Program-made: the position numbers and the translations under genes
The notes under the pieces: generated by a model
Database searches by the model: none
Seen by the model: the letters and a program-made list of their open reading frames with translations, nothing else
Told to the model about the DNA's origin: nothing
Part shown: piece after piece, positions 15,463 through 22,709 of the stretch
Position numbering within the stretch: the first letter of the stretch is position 1
Layout of the letters: the number at the start of each line of letters is the position of its first letter
Source of the DNA: a virus
DNA length: 44,068 bases
Direction: 5' to 3' (one strand)
Virus record (IMG/VR): IMGVR_UViG_3300034102_003027
Location: 1-44,068 of that record

Positions 15463-15759
15463 TTAAATTTCAGGATTACTACTTGACTTGTCCTCACCAG
15501 CACCCAATACACAGGCTATTCTAGTGTCATATTCTATCATGGTCCATGAACGAGTTTGTTTGTTCATCATCAATGTTATATGAGTGTTGTGTACTGATTT
15601 CCCAACCCAGACTGGTGTTTCTTTGTGAGTATCTACAAAATAGTTCATCACACTCTGTGCATCTGAACATTTCATTGGCTTAGTTAGATCGATAATCTCT
15701 TGGGCGTGGGCTATAGAGCTGATTAGGCAGAATAACAACGCCACTGCTGTATTTTTCAT
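15463..15759 (-). CDS. Exported small periplasmic protein
   Basis: A 98-residue protein with a clear signal peptide (Lys at 2, hydrophobic Ala/Leu core, cleavage expected after Ala-His-Ala near residue 19). The mature part has two cysteines, which may form a disulfide, and a Trp-Thr-Met-Ile strand. A GGAGAAG site precedes the ATG, and TAAATA lies upstream on the same strand. Resembles small secreted proteins seen in marine T4-like phages; function unknown. Confidence 0.75.
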   Translation of the reverse strand: MKNTAVALLFCLISSIAHAQEIIDLTKPMKCSDAQSVMNYFVDTHKETPVWVGKSVHNTHITLMMNKQTRSWTMIEYDTRIACVLGAGEDKSSSNPEI

Positions 15760-15778
15760 AGTGGCTTCTCCTGTGCGT

Positions 15779-15794
15779 TATTTAGCGGTAAATA
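15779..15794. promoter_or_regulatory. Divergent pair of TAAATA late-type elements
   Basis: The intergenic space holds TATTTA (15779-15784; TAAATA on the minus strand, facing 15759) and TAAATA (15789-15794, facing 15799) separated by 4 bases. Both orientations fit the two flanking genes. Confidence 0.5.
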
Positions 15795-15798
15795 CCCC

Positions 15799-16440
15799 GT
15801 GAAACCCACTATAGCCCTATTCATCCATGATCCCAAATGCTCTGTGCAAAGTGGGAATGGAATTATGCGAGCCCTGGGCAACAACTACAACTTCAAACTG
15901 TTCAGCAAAAACAAAGTAGAAGATGTTTTCTTCGATGGAGTAGACATGATTGCAGTGCCCGGTGGGTTTGGTGATGCTGACAGTTACGACACCTTGTTTA
16001 AAAACAACTCAAAAGCCGTGCGTCAATTTGTGCGTCAAGGCGGAAGATACCTAGGCATTTGCATGGGCGCATACTGGGCAGGGCCACACTATCTCAATAT
16101 CTTGGATTCAGTAGATGCTGTGCAGTATCTGAAACGACCTAGTGCAGACACACGTAGACCACATGCCAAATACATGCCAGTGACTTGGCAGGGTAGACCT
16201 GACAGTATGTACTGGTACGATGGATGTGCGCTGGTGGGTGATCGCACTCGGTTTGAAACTGTGGCAACTTACAACAATGGCGATGCCATGGCTATTATAC
16301 AGAACAGAATTGGATTGATTGGTTGCCACCCTGAAGCCGAGCAGTTCTGGTATGACAGTTACTCATGGATGCGCCGACACTGGGCCGGCGGACATCATCA
16401 CAAACTCTTAGAGTTTGCCGACCGACTCATGCGGTTGTAA
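15799..16440 (+). CDS. Class I glutamine amidotransferase-like protein (BPL_N type)
   Basis: A 213-residue protein resembling the N-terminal amidotransferase-like domain of eukaryotic-type biotin protein ligases. The nucleophile elbow is Gly-Ile-Cys-Met-Gly-Ala-Tyr near residue 96 and the His-x-Glu pair is in Gly-Cys-His-Pro-Glu-Ala-Glu near residue 176, so a Cys-His-Glu triad is present. The Pro-Gly-Gly-Phe oxyanion region is at about 54-57. It could hydrolyse an amide or form one with a partner synthetase, which is not seen. The start is GTG with no strong ribosome site; TAAATA lies 5 bases upstream. Confidence 0.82.
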   Translation: MKPTIALFIHDPKCSVQSGNGIMRALGNNYNFKLFSKNKVEDVFFDGVDMIAVPGGFGDADSYDTLFKNNSKAVRQFVRQGGRYLGICMGAYWAGPHYLNILDSVDAVQYLKRPSADTRRPHAKYMPVTWQGRPDSMYWYDGCALVGDRTRFETVATYNNGDAMAIIQNRIGLIGCHPEAEQFWYDSYSWMRRHWAGGHHHKLLEFADRLMRL

Positions 16441-16442
16441 AA

Positions 16443-16462
16443 AAAGGTCCTTTCGGACCTTT
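16443..16462. terminator. Intrinsic terminator between convergent genes
   Basis: AAAGGTCC (16443-16450) pairs with GGACCTTT (16455-16462) around TTTC. On the minus strand the stem runs into seven Ts, a strong terminator for the outer-membrane protein gene; on the plus strand the T run is shorter. Confidence 0.85.
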
Positions 16463-16520
16463 AGTACTGGTTACGAGTTCCAGCGCCGCTCAATCGTTGC
16501 GGTCGGTTTAAAAACGCCGA

Positions 16521-17078
16521 TTAGAAACTACGTGTGTAACTCAAACGCCAGGCGTCTTTTTCTTCGTCACCGTAACTGCGTGAAAAACGCACAGCAACTG
16601 CGTCTTGCTTGGTCAATGCATAGCCCACTGTGGCATGCACACGACGAGTTTCGTAGGTGCTATTGACATCGCTGTCAATAGCATTGCGATAACGACCGCC
16701 TACATCACCAGTAAACCCAGCAAACAACGGGAATTTCACACCTGCGTCAATTGCATAGTAACTGAAATGAGTCGTACTCTTGATGCTTTCGCCCAGGCGT
16801 CCGCCCAAGTAGAATGCACCCAGAGATTTTCTAGCACGAGCTTCCAAGCCTGAACTGATTGTGCCTGATCCCAGTGCAGTTTGGCTGGTGTTGCTTTTGA
16901 GACTGTAGTCCCAACCTTCAGCAGCTTTGATACCAACTACCACTGCGTTGGCAATGTTGTCAGCGCTGGTTGCGCGGTTTTCTTCTTCGCTGTACTCATA
17001 GGTGGCATAGCCTGTGGCAAATGCTGTACTGGTTGCGGCCACCAAAAGTGCGGCTGCGATTGCTTTGGTAAATTTCAT
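16521..17078 (-). CDS. Phage-encoded outer-membrane beta-barrel protein
   Basis: A 185-residue protein with a signal peptide (Lys-Phe-Thr-Lys, then an Ala-rich core, cleavage near Ala-Phe-Ala at 19-21). The mature part is built of alternating strands with Tyr/Phe girdles and ends in Arg-Ser-Phe; a C-terminal Phe is the BAM insertion signal. The length suits an eight-strand barrel such as an OmpX/OmpW-like protein. It has its own TTGACA promoter and GGAG site. Expressing a new barrel in the infected cell could alter adsorption of other phages or uptake; that is inference. Confidence 0.8.
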   Translation of the reverse strand: MKFTKAIAAALLVAATSTAFATGYATYEYSEEENRATSADNIANAVVVGIKAAEGWDYSLKSNTSQTALGSGTISSGLEARARKSLGAFYLGGRLGESIKSTTHFSYYAIDAGVKFPLFAGFTGDVGGRYRNAIDSDVNSTYETRRVHATVGYALTKQDAVAVRFSRSYGDEEKDAWRLSYTRSF

Positions 17079-17106
17079 AGTTTCTCCTTTGTTAATTTAC
17101 TTTATC

Positions 17107-17135
17107 ATTGTAGATGTTTTATATAGCGTTGTCAA
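17107..17135 (-). promoter_or_regulatory. Sigma70 promoter for the outer-membrane protein gene
   Basis: On the minus strand TTGACA (17135-17130), 17 bases, TACAAT (17112-17107), followed by a leader with AAAGGAG before the ATG at 17078. Confidence 0.8.
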
Positions 17136-17146
17136 GTCTATACAAG

Positions 17147-18166
17147 TTATTTCTTGATCTGTGTCCAAACATCACTACGGATGCGATCGGTCACTGCTTT
17201 TGGCAGCGGTACATAATCAAGTTCTGTGGCTAATTTCCCGCCATTTACAAATGCCCAGTCAAAGAACTTGATGGTTTCTTGACTGGCTTTTGCATTCTTT
17301 GGTTCACGGTACATGAGAATAAATGTTGCACCGGTGATGGGCCATGACTGTGCGCCCTTTTGATTTACCAAACTGATGCCCATGCCTGGTGTTGAGAACC
17401 AATCAGCACCTGCGGCTGCGGCTGCAAATGTCAGGTCATCTGGTCCTACCACATTGCCGTCGCGATTCTGCAATTTTACATAGGTCATTTTGTTTTTCTT
17501 GGCATAGGCATATTCCACATAGCCAATTGAATTTTTAACACGGCCCACATTGGCTGCAACACCTTCATTGCCTTTGCCACCTACACTACTGGCAGCTGGC
17601 CATTTCACGGCAGCACCTTTGCCCATTTTTTCAGCCCATGGTTTGCTGACTTCATTCAAATAGTCAGTGAAGATAAATGTTGTACCAGAACCATCTGCAC
17701 GATGCACAACTGTGATAGACTCTGCAGGCAACTTGACTTTGGGGTTTAACGCTGCAATCTTGGCATCGTTCCAGTGTGTGACTGTGCCCAAGTATATATC
17801 TGCCAGCACTTCACCAGTTAACTGCAACTCACCAGGTCGGATGCCTTCTACATTGATGATTGGCACAACACCGCCCAACACTGTGGGGAACTGAACCAAT
17901 CCGCTTGCTGTTAACTCGTCACCTTTTAGCGGTGCGTCTGTGGCACCAAAGTCCACTGTGGCTGCTTTGATCTGTTTGATACCACCTGAACTGCCAATGC
18001 TTTGATAGTTCAACTGAACGTCAGTTTTGACTTGATATGCTTCACTCCACTTGCTATAAACAGGATAAGGGAAAGTTGCCCCTGCCCCTGTGATTGAAGT
18101 TTGTGCATTTGCTGATGGTGACATCAAGTACACGGATGCCGCAATGACTGCTAAGATTTTTTTCAT
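17147..18166 (-). CDS. pstS: PstS, periplasmic phosphate-binding protein
   Basis: A 339-residue PstS. I choose ATG 18166, preceded by AAAGGA and starting a clean signal peptide (Met-Lys-Lys-Ile-Leu, cleavage after Ala-Asn-Ala). The mature N-terminus has Thr-Gly-Ala-Gly-Ala-Thr-Phe-Pro, and the phosphate-binding segments include Ser-Ile-Gly-Ser-Ser-Gly-Gly and Arg-Ala-Asp-Gly-Ser-Gly-Thr-Thr. It captures phosphate in the periplasm for the host PstABC transporter. Phage pstS is well known in marine cyanophages and boosts phosphate supply during infection. A PhoB-like box lies upstream, so host phosphate sensing probably controls it. Confidence 0.95.
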   Translation of the reverse strand: MKKILAVIAASVYLMSPSANAQTSITGAGATFPYPVYSKWSEAYQVKTDVQLNYQSIGSSGGIKQIKAATVDFGATDAPLKGDELTASGLVQFPTVLGGVVPIINVEGIRPGELQLTGEVLADIYLGTVTHWNDAKIAALNPKVKLPAESITVVHRADGSGTTFIFTDYLNEVSKPWAEKMGKGAAVKWPAASSVGGKGNEGVAANVGRVKNSIGYVEYAYAKKNKMTYVKLQNRDGNVVGPDDLTFAAAAAGADWFSTPGMGISLVNQKGAQSWPITGATFILMYREPKNAKASQETIKFFDWAFVNGGKLATELDYVPLPKAVTDRIRSDVWTQIKK

Positions 18167-18204
18167 GTGTTTTTTCCTTTGTGAATTTGTGCGGTGCACA
18201 GAAT

Positions 18205-18210
18205 TATTTA
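18205..18210 (-). promoter_or_regulatory. Probable -10 / TAAATA element upstream of pstS
   Basis: TTAAATAATT on the minus strand lies about 10 bases after the PhoB-like box, the usual distance of a -10 element in Pho promoters. It also matches the phage TAAATA motif, so it may serve either polymerase form. Confidence 0.5.
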
Positions 18211-18221
18211 AACACAAAGAT

Positions 18222-18239
18222 GTTACAGTAATGTTACAA
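18222..18239 (-). promoter_or_regulatory. PhoB-like box upstream of pstS
   Basis: The minus strand reads TTGTAAC-ATTA-CTGTAAC: two 7-base half-sites in direct repeat with a 4-base AT-rich spacer, the architecture of a PhoB box (CTGTCAT-N4-CTGTCAT). A -10-like TAAATA follows at the right distance. The box overlaps the stop codon of the small upstream gene. Confidence 0.7.
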
Positions 18240-18386
18240 TGGCTTGACTTTTTTGTTCTTTTTGAGCGGACCTGTTGCCTTGGCTTCTTCTAGCATGCGT
18301 TCTGCAGCAGGTGTTGTTTGGGGAGGATGGTATACGTGGTGTTTTTGGGGTTCGTGTCGTCTTGGGGCTCGTTTAAACCAACTCAT
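18234..18386 (-). CDS. Small basic phage protein (50 aa)
   Basis: A 50-residue frame starting Met-Ser-Trp-Phe-Lys-Arg, with a Pro/His-rich middle and a Lys-rich end. AAAGGAACC precedes the ATG at the right distance. Short Trp-Phe-Lys-Arg starts followed by Pro-rich middles are seen in small proteins of T4-like marine phages. Its end overlaps the PhoB-like box of pstS. Function unknown. Confidence 0.6.
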   Translation of the reverse strand: MSWFKRAPRRHEPQKHHVYHPPQTTPAAERMLEEAKATGPLKKNKKVKPL

Positions 18387-18445
18387 AGGCGGTTCCTTTG
18401 CAGGTTAAAATACTTATTGTGTGTGTTTGAAATATAAACTCCTGG

Positions 18446-19714
18446 TTATTGCATTAAAGCACGTATATTACGATCATGCTTTCCAGTTTTGTGTTGATTC
18501 ATTGTAGTTATTGCATGATCTATATTGCTGATATATTCTTGTTTGACCCGATCAAAAAACCCATTGAAAAAATGATGTTTGTTGTGCTCGGCAATTTGAT
18601 TTAGTTTAACAAACAATTGAATTTTTTCTTGTTGCGGCAAGTTGGCCACACGAGACATTTCGGTTATTACTGCTTGAAGTCGTTGCCTGGGATCTTGAAT
18701 AGTATCATAACTCTCATCCAGCAGTCCTGAAAATGTTTTAAATCCGTAGTGACGCAGATATTGCAAACTGCCTGCTGTTGCCACAAGCATGAATGGGCGG
18801 CCGCAGGCTATGGGACGTAACGTTTTTTCAGTCAGGTGCCAACGTGTGTCATCAAACAAAGTTTCAAGCACAACTTCAATGCTGGAACTTGCATAATCTG
18901 TGTTGCAATAGTCTGCACTGGCATTGGAATTGTGATTGTTTTTTGGGAAAAATTTTTCTAACTCAAAATTTGAAATTTGGAATGCAGAGTTAACAAACTG
19001 ATGTTGTCCATACTGCATGTTATCCCAGGAATTAAATGTCATTTTGCAATGCTGACTCAACCCATTTTTTACTATTTGTTCAGCAAAACACAGTCGATAT
19101 TCTCTAGTTCCAGACCATGCACGATTGTAAACTAAAAAATCATGGGTAATCTGATTTGGATTAAATTTTAAAATTGGGTCGTGGTCAGCGTATCTAAACC
19201 AATCGTGTGCAATCATGCCATGGCTCCAGTAGTACACTGGTACATATCCTTGCTGTTCAAAGTTATTCACGTGTGAACTGTGTAGTTCTGAATGTAGTAA
19301 AAGTGTGCTGTCATAATAATTTGTAGGAGTAGCCAGGCCTCTCCAACCTAATTTTGCACAGTAGTCCACGACCGATTCTCTGTCAATGTTGTTGATTGGC
19401 AGTATTTCTTGATCCTTTTGGTGCCTGTGTCTGATTATAGATTGAAAATCCATAAACGAATATCGGTCAAAATCCAACGGTTCTTGATCATGACAAATCA
19501 TCACTGCATGGTCACTACGTGCAATGGCTAGACTGAATTGTTGTTCAGTTGATTTGGATCTTAAAGATATCCAATCTTCGGGAGTCATTGAATCGAATAA
19601 CAGTCCAAAGTCTTCTAGTTTTCTTGAGCCATGCAGTGTCCAGCCATAAATTAGTAGATCGTGGTTGACACAGTCATCCAAGTAATGATATAATCTGTCT
19701 AAAGGAACACTCAT
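18446..19714 (-). CDS. Glycosyltransferase-like protein (first of two related)
   Basis: A 422-residue protein if started at ATG 19714; an upstream extension to 19786 would overlap the divergent gene and has no better ribosome site. The recognisable part is near residues 310-360: Leu-Thr-Glu-Lys-Thr-Leu-Arg-Pro-Ile-Ala-Cys-Gly-Arg-Pro-Phe, then Gly-Phe-Lys-Thr-Phe and Asp-Glu-Ser-Tyr-Asp. That Thr-Glu-Lys plus Gly-x-Pro-Phe pattern occurs in phage and bacterial fucosyltransferase-like (GT-B) proteins. A weaker copy is in the gene at 24726. Donor and acceptor are unknown; the neighbouring UDP-sugar dehydrogenase suggests a glycan pathway. Confidence 0.65.
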   Translation of the reverse strand: MSVPLDRLYHYLDDCVNHDLLIYGWTLHGSRKLEDFGLLFDSMTPEDWISLRSKSTEQQFSLAIARSDHAVMICHDQEPLDFDRYSFMDFQSIIRHRHQKDQEILPINNIDRESVVDYCAKLGWRGLATPTNYYDSTLLLHSELHSSHVNNFEQQGYVPVYYWSHGMIAHDWFRYADHDPILKFNPNQITHDFLVYNRAWSGTREYRLCFAEQIVKNGLSQHCKMTFNSWDNMQYGQHQFVNSAFQISNFELEKFFPKNNHNSNASADYCNTDYASSSIEVVLETLFDDTRWHLTEKTLRPIACGRPFMLVATAGSLQYLRHYGFKTFSGLLDESYDTIQDPRQRLQAVITEMSRVANLPQQEKIQLFVKLNQIAEHNKHHFFNGFFDRVKQEYISNIDHAITTMNQHKTGKHDRNIRALMQ

Positions 19715-20956
19715 ATGAAAAAAATTGGTTTTATTGGGATTGGCAAACTGGGTCTCGATTGTGCAGAAGTCATGGCTGAAAAGCATGAAGTACGCGGTTA
19801 CGATATTTACCCACGGTCAAGCGACTCAGTAAAAGTTTGCGATATTGACGAATTGGTGAACGAAAGCGAATGGATTTTTATTGCTGTGCCTACACCACAT
19901 GCTGAAGGCTACGATGGAAGTGTGCCGTCAAGCCATATGGAGCCTAGAGACTTTGGACATGACGCTGTGATTGATGCCATTAAGAATGTGAACAAGTATG
20001 CAACCACACCTAAAAAGGTTGTGTTGATCAGCACAGTATTGCCTGGTACCACACGCAAGCACTTCTATCCATTGCTGGACAGCAAGCACCAATTCCTGTA
20101 CAACCCATACCTGATTGCCATGGGTTCAGTGAAGTGGGACATGGTCAATCCTGAAATGGTCATGATCGGCACCGAAGATGGCAACCCCAATGCACTAGCA
20201 GGTGAGTTAATTGACCTGTACAAAACTATCATGGTGAACGATCCACGCTATGAGATTGGCACCTGGGATGAGTGCGAAGCCATCAAGATCTTCTACAACA
20301 CATTTATCTCAGCCAAGGTTGGCCTAGTGAACATGATTCAAGACTTCGCCCTGCGTATTGGCAATATCAATGTTGACGTAGTTACAGATGCACTAGCACG
20401 TAGCACCATGCGTATCATGGGACCAAAATACATGACAGCCGGCATGGGCGATGCAGGTGCTTGTCATCCCCGAGACAACATCGCCTTGCGTTGGTTGGCC
20501 AAGGAATACAACATTGGTTACGACTTGTTTGACACTGTGATGCATGCACGTGAAGTGCAGGCCAAGAACCTGGCCATGTACCTGTTGGACCTGAGTGTGA
20601 TGCATGACAACTTGCCCATTGTAATACACGGCAAAGCCTACAAGCCTGATGTGGAGTATTGCATTGGCAGTTACTCAACCTTGGTAGGACACTACATTGA
20701 ACAAGAAGGCCGCCGGGTAGTGTATGTTGATCCACTTGCAGATGATCCTACCAACGTAGTTGCCACAGTGGATACTCCTGCAATCTTTTTGTGGGCACAC
20801 AACCGCAAGATCACTTATGAGTACACAGGTGATCAATTAGACACACTGCCTTACTGCGACATCAAGCCAGGCAGCATTATTGTTGATCCATGGCGTAAAC
20901 TCAAGTCAACCCCTGAGGTGGAAGTTGTCCACTACGGTAACACCAGAGTTCATTAA
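19715..20956 (+). CDS. UDP-glucose/GDP-mannose 6-dehydrogenase family protein
   Basis: A 413-residue protein. The NAD-binding motif Gly-Ile-Gly-Lys-Leu-Gly is at residues 8-13, Val-Pro-Thr-Pro at 58-61, Ser-Thr-Val-Leu-Pro-Gly at 106-111, and the catalytic Cys250 is in Gly-Ala-Cys-His-Pro-Arg-Asp, matching the family's GxCxPKD. It oxidises a UDP- or GDP-hexose to its uronic acid by two NAD-linked steps. Its ATG directly abuts the opposite-strand start (CATATG), and AAAGGA precedes it. It overlaps the hydroxylase gene. Confidence 0.92.
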   Translation: MKKIGFIGIGKLGLDCAEVMAEKHEVRGYDIYPRSSDSVKVCDIDELVNESEWIFIAVPTPHAEGYDGSVPSSHMEPRDFGHDAVIDAIKNVNKYATTPKKVVLISTVLPGTTRKHFYPLLDSKHQFLYNPYLIAMGSVKWDMVNPEMVMIGTEDGNPNALAGELIDLYKTIMVNDPRYEIGTWDECEAIKIFYNTFISAKVGLVNMIQDFALRIGNINVDVVTDALARSTMRIMGPKYMTAGMGDAGACHPRDNIALRWLAKEYNIGYDLFDTVMHAREVQAKNLAMYLLDLSVMHDNLPIVIHGKAYKPDVEYCIGSYSTLVGHYIEQEGRRVVYVDPLADDPTNVVATVDTPAIFLWAHNRKITYEYTGDQLDTLPYCDIKPGSIIVDPWRKLKSTPEVEVVHYGNTRVH

Positions 20957-21452
20957 GTATCGTATCCCAGTGTTCTGGGACGATGAATACAAACGGCTTG
21001 ACTACATCAACGAGCCGTTTAATGATTCAGTCAGTTTGAATCGTTGGACCAGCCAAGGGTATGCTAACAAATTCACTGGCGACATGTGCGACATGCGTGG
21101 TCAGCAACCCAGTTGGAACAAAACTTTCATCGACATCTACACAGAAATGGGATGGAAAGACATAGGCACCAGTTATTACAGAATGACCACTGGCACTATA
21201 TTACCGGTGCACGGTGATTTATATGTTCGTTATATTGACTTGTTCAATTTAAAAGGTCAAGAACATCGCATACATAGAGCAGTGGTGTTTCTTGAAGATT
21301 GGCAATCAGGGCACTACTTTGAAGGTGCAGGCCAAGCTGTGACCGGCTGGCATGCTGGCAGTGTGGTTGAATGGGTGTATGATTTGCCACACATGGCAGC
21401 AAACGTAGGGCTAGATCCCCGATACACATTGCAAATAACAGGATGGGTATGA
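20925..21452 (+). CDS. 2-oxoglutarate/Fe(II)-type hydroxylase-like protein
   Basis: A 175-residue double-stranded beta-helix protein. His-Gly-Asp near residue 80 fits the HxD iron ligands; the distal His is in Pro-His-Met-Ala-Ala-Asn-Val, and an Arg in Pro-Arg-Tyr-Thr-Leu-Gln follows where 2OG is usually bound. I choose TTG 20925, 5 bases after GAGGTG; no ATG is available upstream. It overlaps the dehydrogenase by 32 bases and the amidinotransferase by 4. Related phage proteins are annotated as 2OG oxygenases; the substrate is unknown. Confidence 0.75.
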   Translation: MSTTVTPEFIKYRIPVFWDDEYKRLDYINEPFNDSVSLNRWTSQGYANKFTGDMCDMRGQQPSWNKTFIDIYTEMGWKDIGTSYYRMTTGTILPVHGDLYVRYIDLFNLKGQEHRIHRAVVFLEDWQSGHYFEGAGQAVTGWHAGSVVEWVYDLPHMAANVGLDPRYTLQITGWV

Positions 21453-22366
21453 TATCAACATACAATGAATGGGATCCACTCAAACGAGTAGTAGTGGGTC
21501 GTGCTGACACAGCCAACTGGCCCATCAACGATCCGGTGTTCAAGAATGAAGGTGAAAAGACCACCTGGAAAGAAACTCCTGTGCCTAGCGGTGCTGTACC
21601 ACAGTGGATTATAGACGAAGCTAACGAAGACCTTGACATATTAACCCAAACATTGGAAAGCCTAGATGTTCAAGTAGAACGGCCTGATCCTTGCCTAAAC
21701 TTTCAAACACATGATGGACTCAGTGCCTACTGCCCCAGAGATAGATTGTTGGTGTACGGCTCAACCATTGTGAATCCTGTGATGATGTATCCATGCCGGG
21801 ATATGGAAGCACAGTGTTACTACGGCATCATTGATGAAGCCGAGCACTACCTGCACATGCCCAGAAACGAAGGCATGGTGCTGGAAGCGGCCAATGTGTG
21901 CAGACTCAATGACTCCTGGTTGGTGCTGGAATCCGCCGGAGGCAACAGAGCCGCTTTAGATTGGTTGCGTGAGCAGTTTCCCGCGGTCAAGATCGAAATG
22001 TGCAACTTCTATGCAGGTGTGCATATTGACTCAACTATTGTGCCCATACGTGAAGGCTTGGTGTTGTTGAATGGCACCAGAGTAAACGATACCAATTGCC
22101 CCCGAGTGTTTGAGAATTGGGACAAGATTTGGGTGGACGATGTGGTGGCACAGGGATTTTACCAATATCCTTATGCGTCAAAATGGGTGGGCATGAACAT
22201 GCTGGCCGTGAATCCCAATACTGTGATCATGGACAAAAATCAGCCCAAGTTAATTGCTGAATTAGAGCAACGTAACTTCACTGTGATTCCGCTGGAACTG
22301 CGTCATAGCCGCACCTTGGGTGGCGGGTTTCATTGCGTCACATTGGATTTGCAACGTCAGTGTTAA
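21449..22366 (+). CDS. Amidinotransferase (glycine/inosamine amidinotransferase family)
   Basis: A 305-residue protein (307 if started at the in-frame ATG 21443) of the guanidino-group-modifying superfamily. The catalytic Cys is in Gly-Gly-Gly-Phe-His-Cys-Val-Thr near the C-terminus, the His-Asp region is Gly-Val-His-Ile-Asp-Ser-Thr, and Tyr-Cys-Pro-Arg-Asp is the N-terminal binding segment. Such enzymes transfer an amidino group from arginine to an amine, giving a guanidino product and ornithine. In a cluster with sugar genes this suggests guanidino decoration of a sugar or lipid, but glycine-type use is possible. ATGA overlap upstream; shared TTAA stop downstream. Confidence 0.87.
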   Translation: MISTYNEWDPLKRVVVGRADTANWPINDPVFKNEGEKTTWKETPVPSGAVPQWIIDEANEDLDILTQTLESLDVQVERPDPCLNFQTHDGLSAYCPRDRLLVYGSTIVNPVMMYPCRDMEAQCYYGIIDEAEHYLHMPRNEGMVLEAANVCRLNDSWLVLESAGGNRAALDWLREQFPAVKIEMCNFYAGVHIDSTIVPIREGLVLLNGTRVNDTNCPRVFENWDKIWVDDVVAQGFYQYPYASKWVGMNMLAVNPNTVIMDKNQPKLIAELEQRNFTVIPLELRHSRTLGGGFHCVTLDLQRQC

Positions 22367-22659
22367 TCTTCAATTACAGTGATTGAAATAAGACCACTGC
22401 TTTCATTGCTTACCCACTGTGCCCATTTTTCAGCACCTTCGCGAGTGACAAATTGTGTTGTGATTATGGTACGATCCGCTTCCCAAATGACGCTACTTTC
22501 ATCATCACAATACCTGGGTATTTCACCAGTTTCGATTAATTCAGTAAGTATGGCCCATAATGAAGGATATTCTTGAGCTGATGGATTCAATCGGTCATAG
22601 GTTGGTTCCGAAGAAATTTCTACGGTGTTATCCAAAATGTGTATGGTTTTAACAGTCAT
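22363..22659 (-). CDS. Hypothetical protein (98 aa)
   Basis: A 98-residue acidic protein with an alpha/beta look; the C-terminal half (Thr-Gln-Phe-Val-Thr-Arg-Glu-Gly-Ala-Glu-Lys-Trp) suggests a small ferredoxin-like fold. I use ATG 22659 rather than the ORF end at 22674. The stop shares a TTAA with the amidinotransferase gene. Confidence 0.65.
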   Translation of the reverse strand: MTVKTIHILDNTVEISSEPTYDRLNPSAQEYPSLWAILTELIETGEIPRYCDDESSVIWEADRTIITTQFVTREGAEKWAQWVSNESSGLISITVIED

Positions 22660-22664
22660 AACAA

Positions 22665-22670
22665 TATTTA
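22665..22670 (-). promoter_or_regulatory. TAAATA late-type promoter element (minus strand)
   Basis: GATAAATATT on the minus strand, 5 bases before the ATG at 22659. Confidence 0.4.
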
Positions 22671-22674
22671 TCAC

Positions 22675-22703
22675 TTGACCAATATTAAATATTCGTGTAT
22701 ACT
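22675..22703 (+). promoter_or_regulatory. Sigma70 promoter for the UvdE gene
   Basis: TTGACC 22675-22680, 17 bases, TATACT 22698-22703. The ATG at 22710 is at the expected +1. Confidence 0.8.
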
Positions 22704-22709
22704 ACACAC

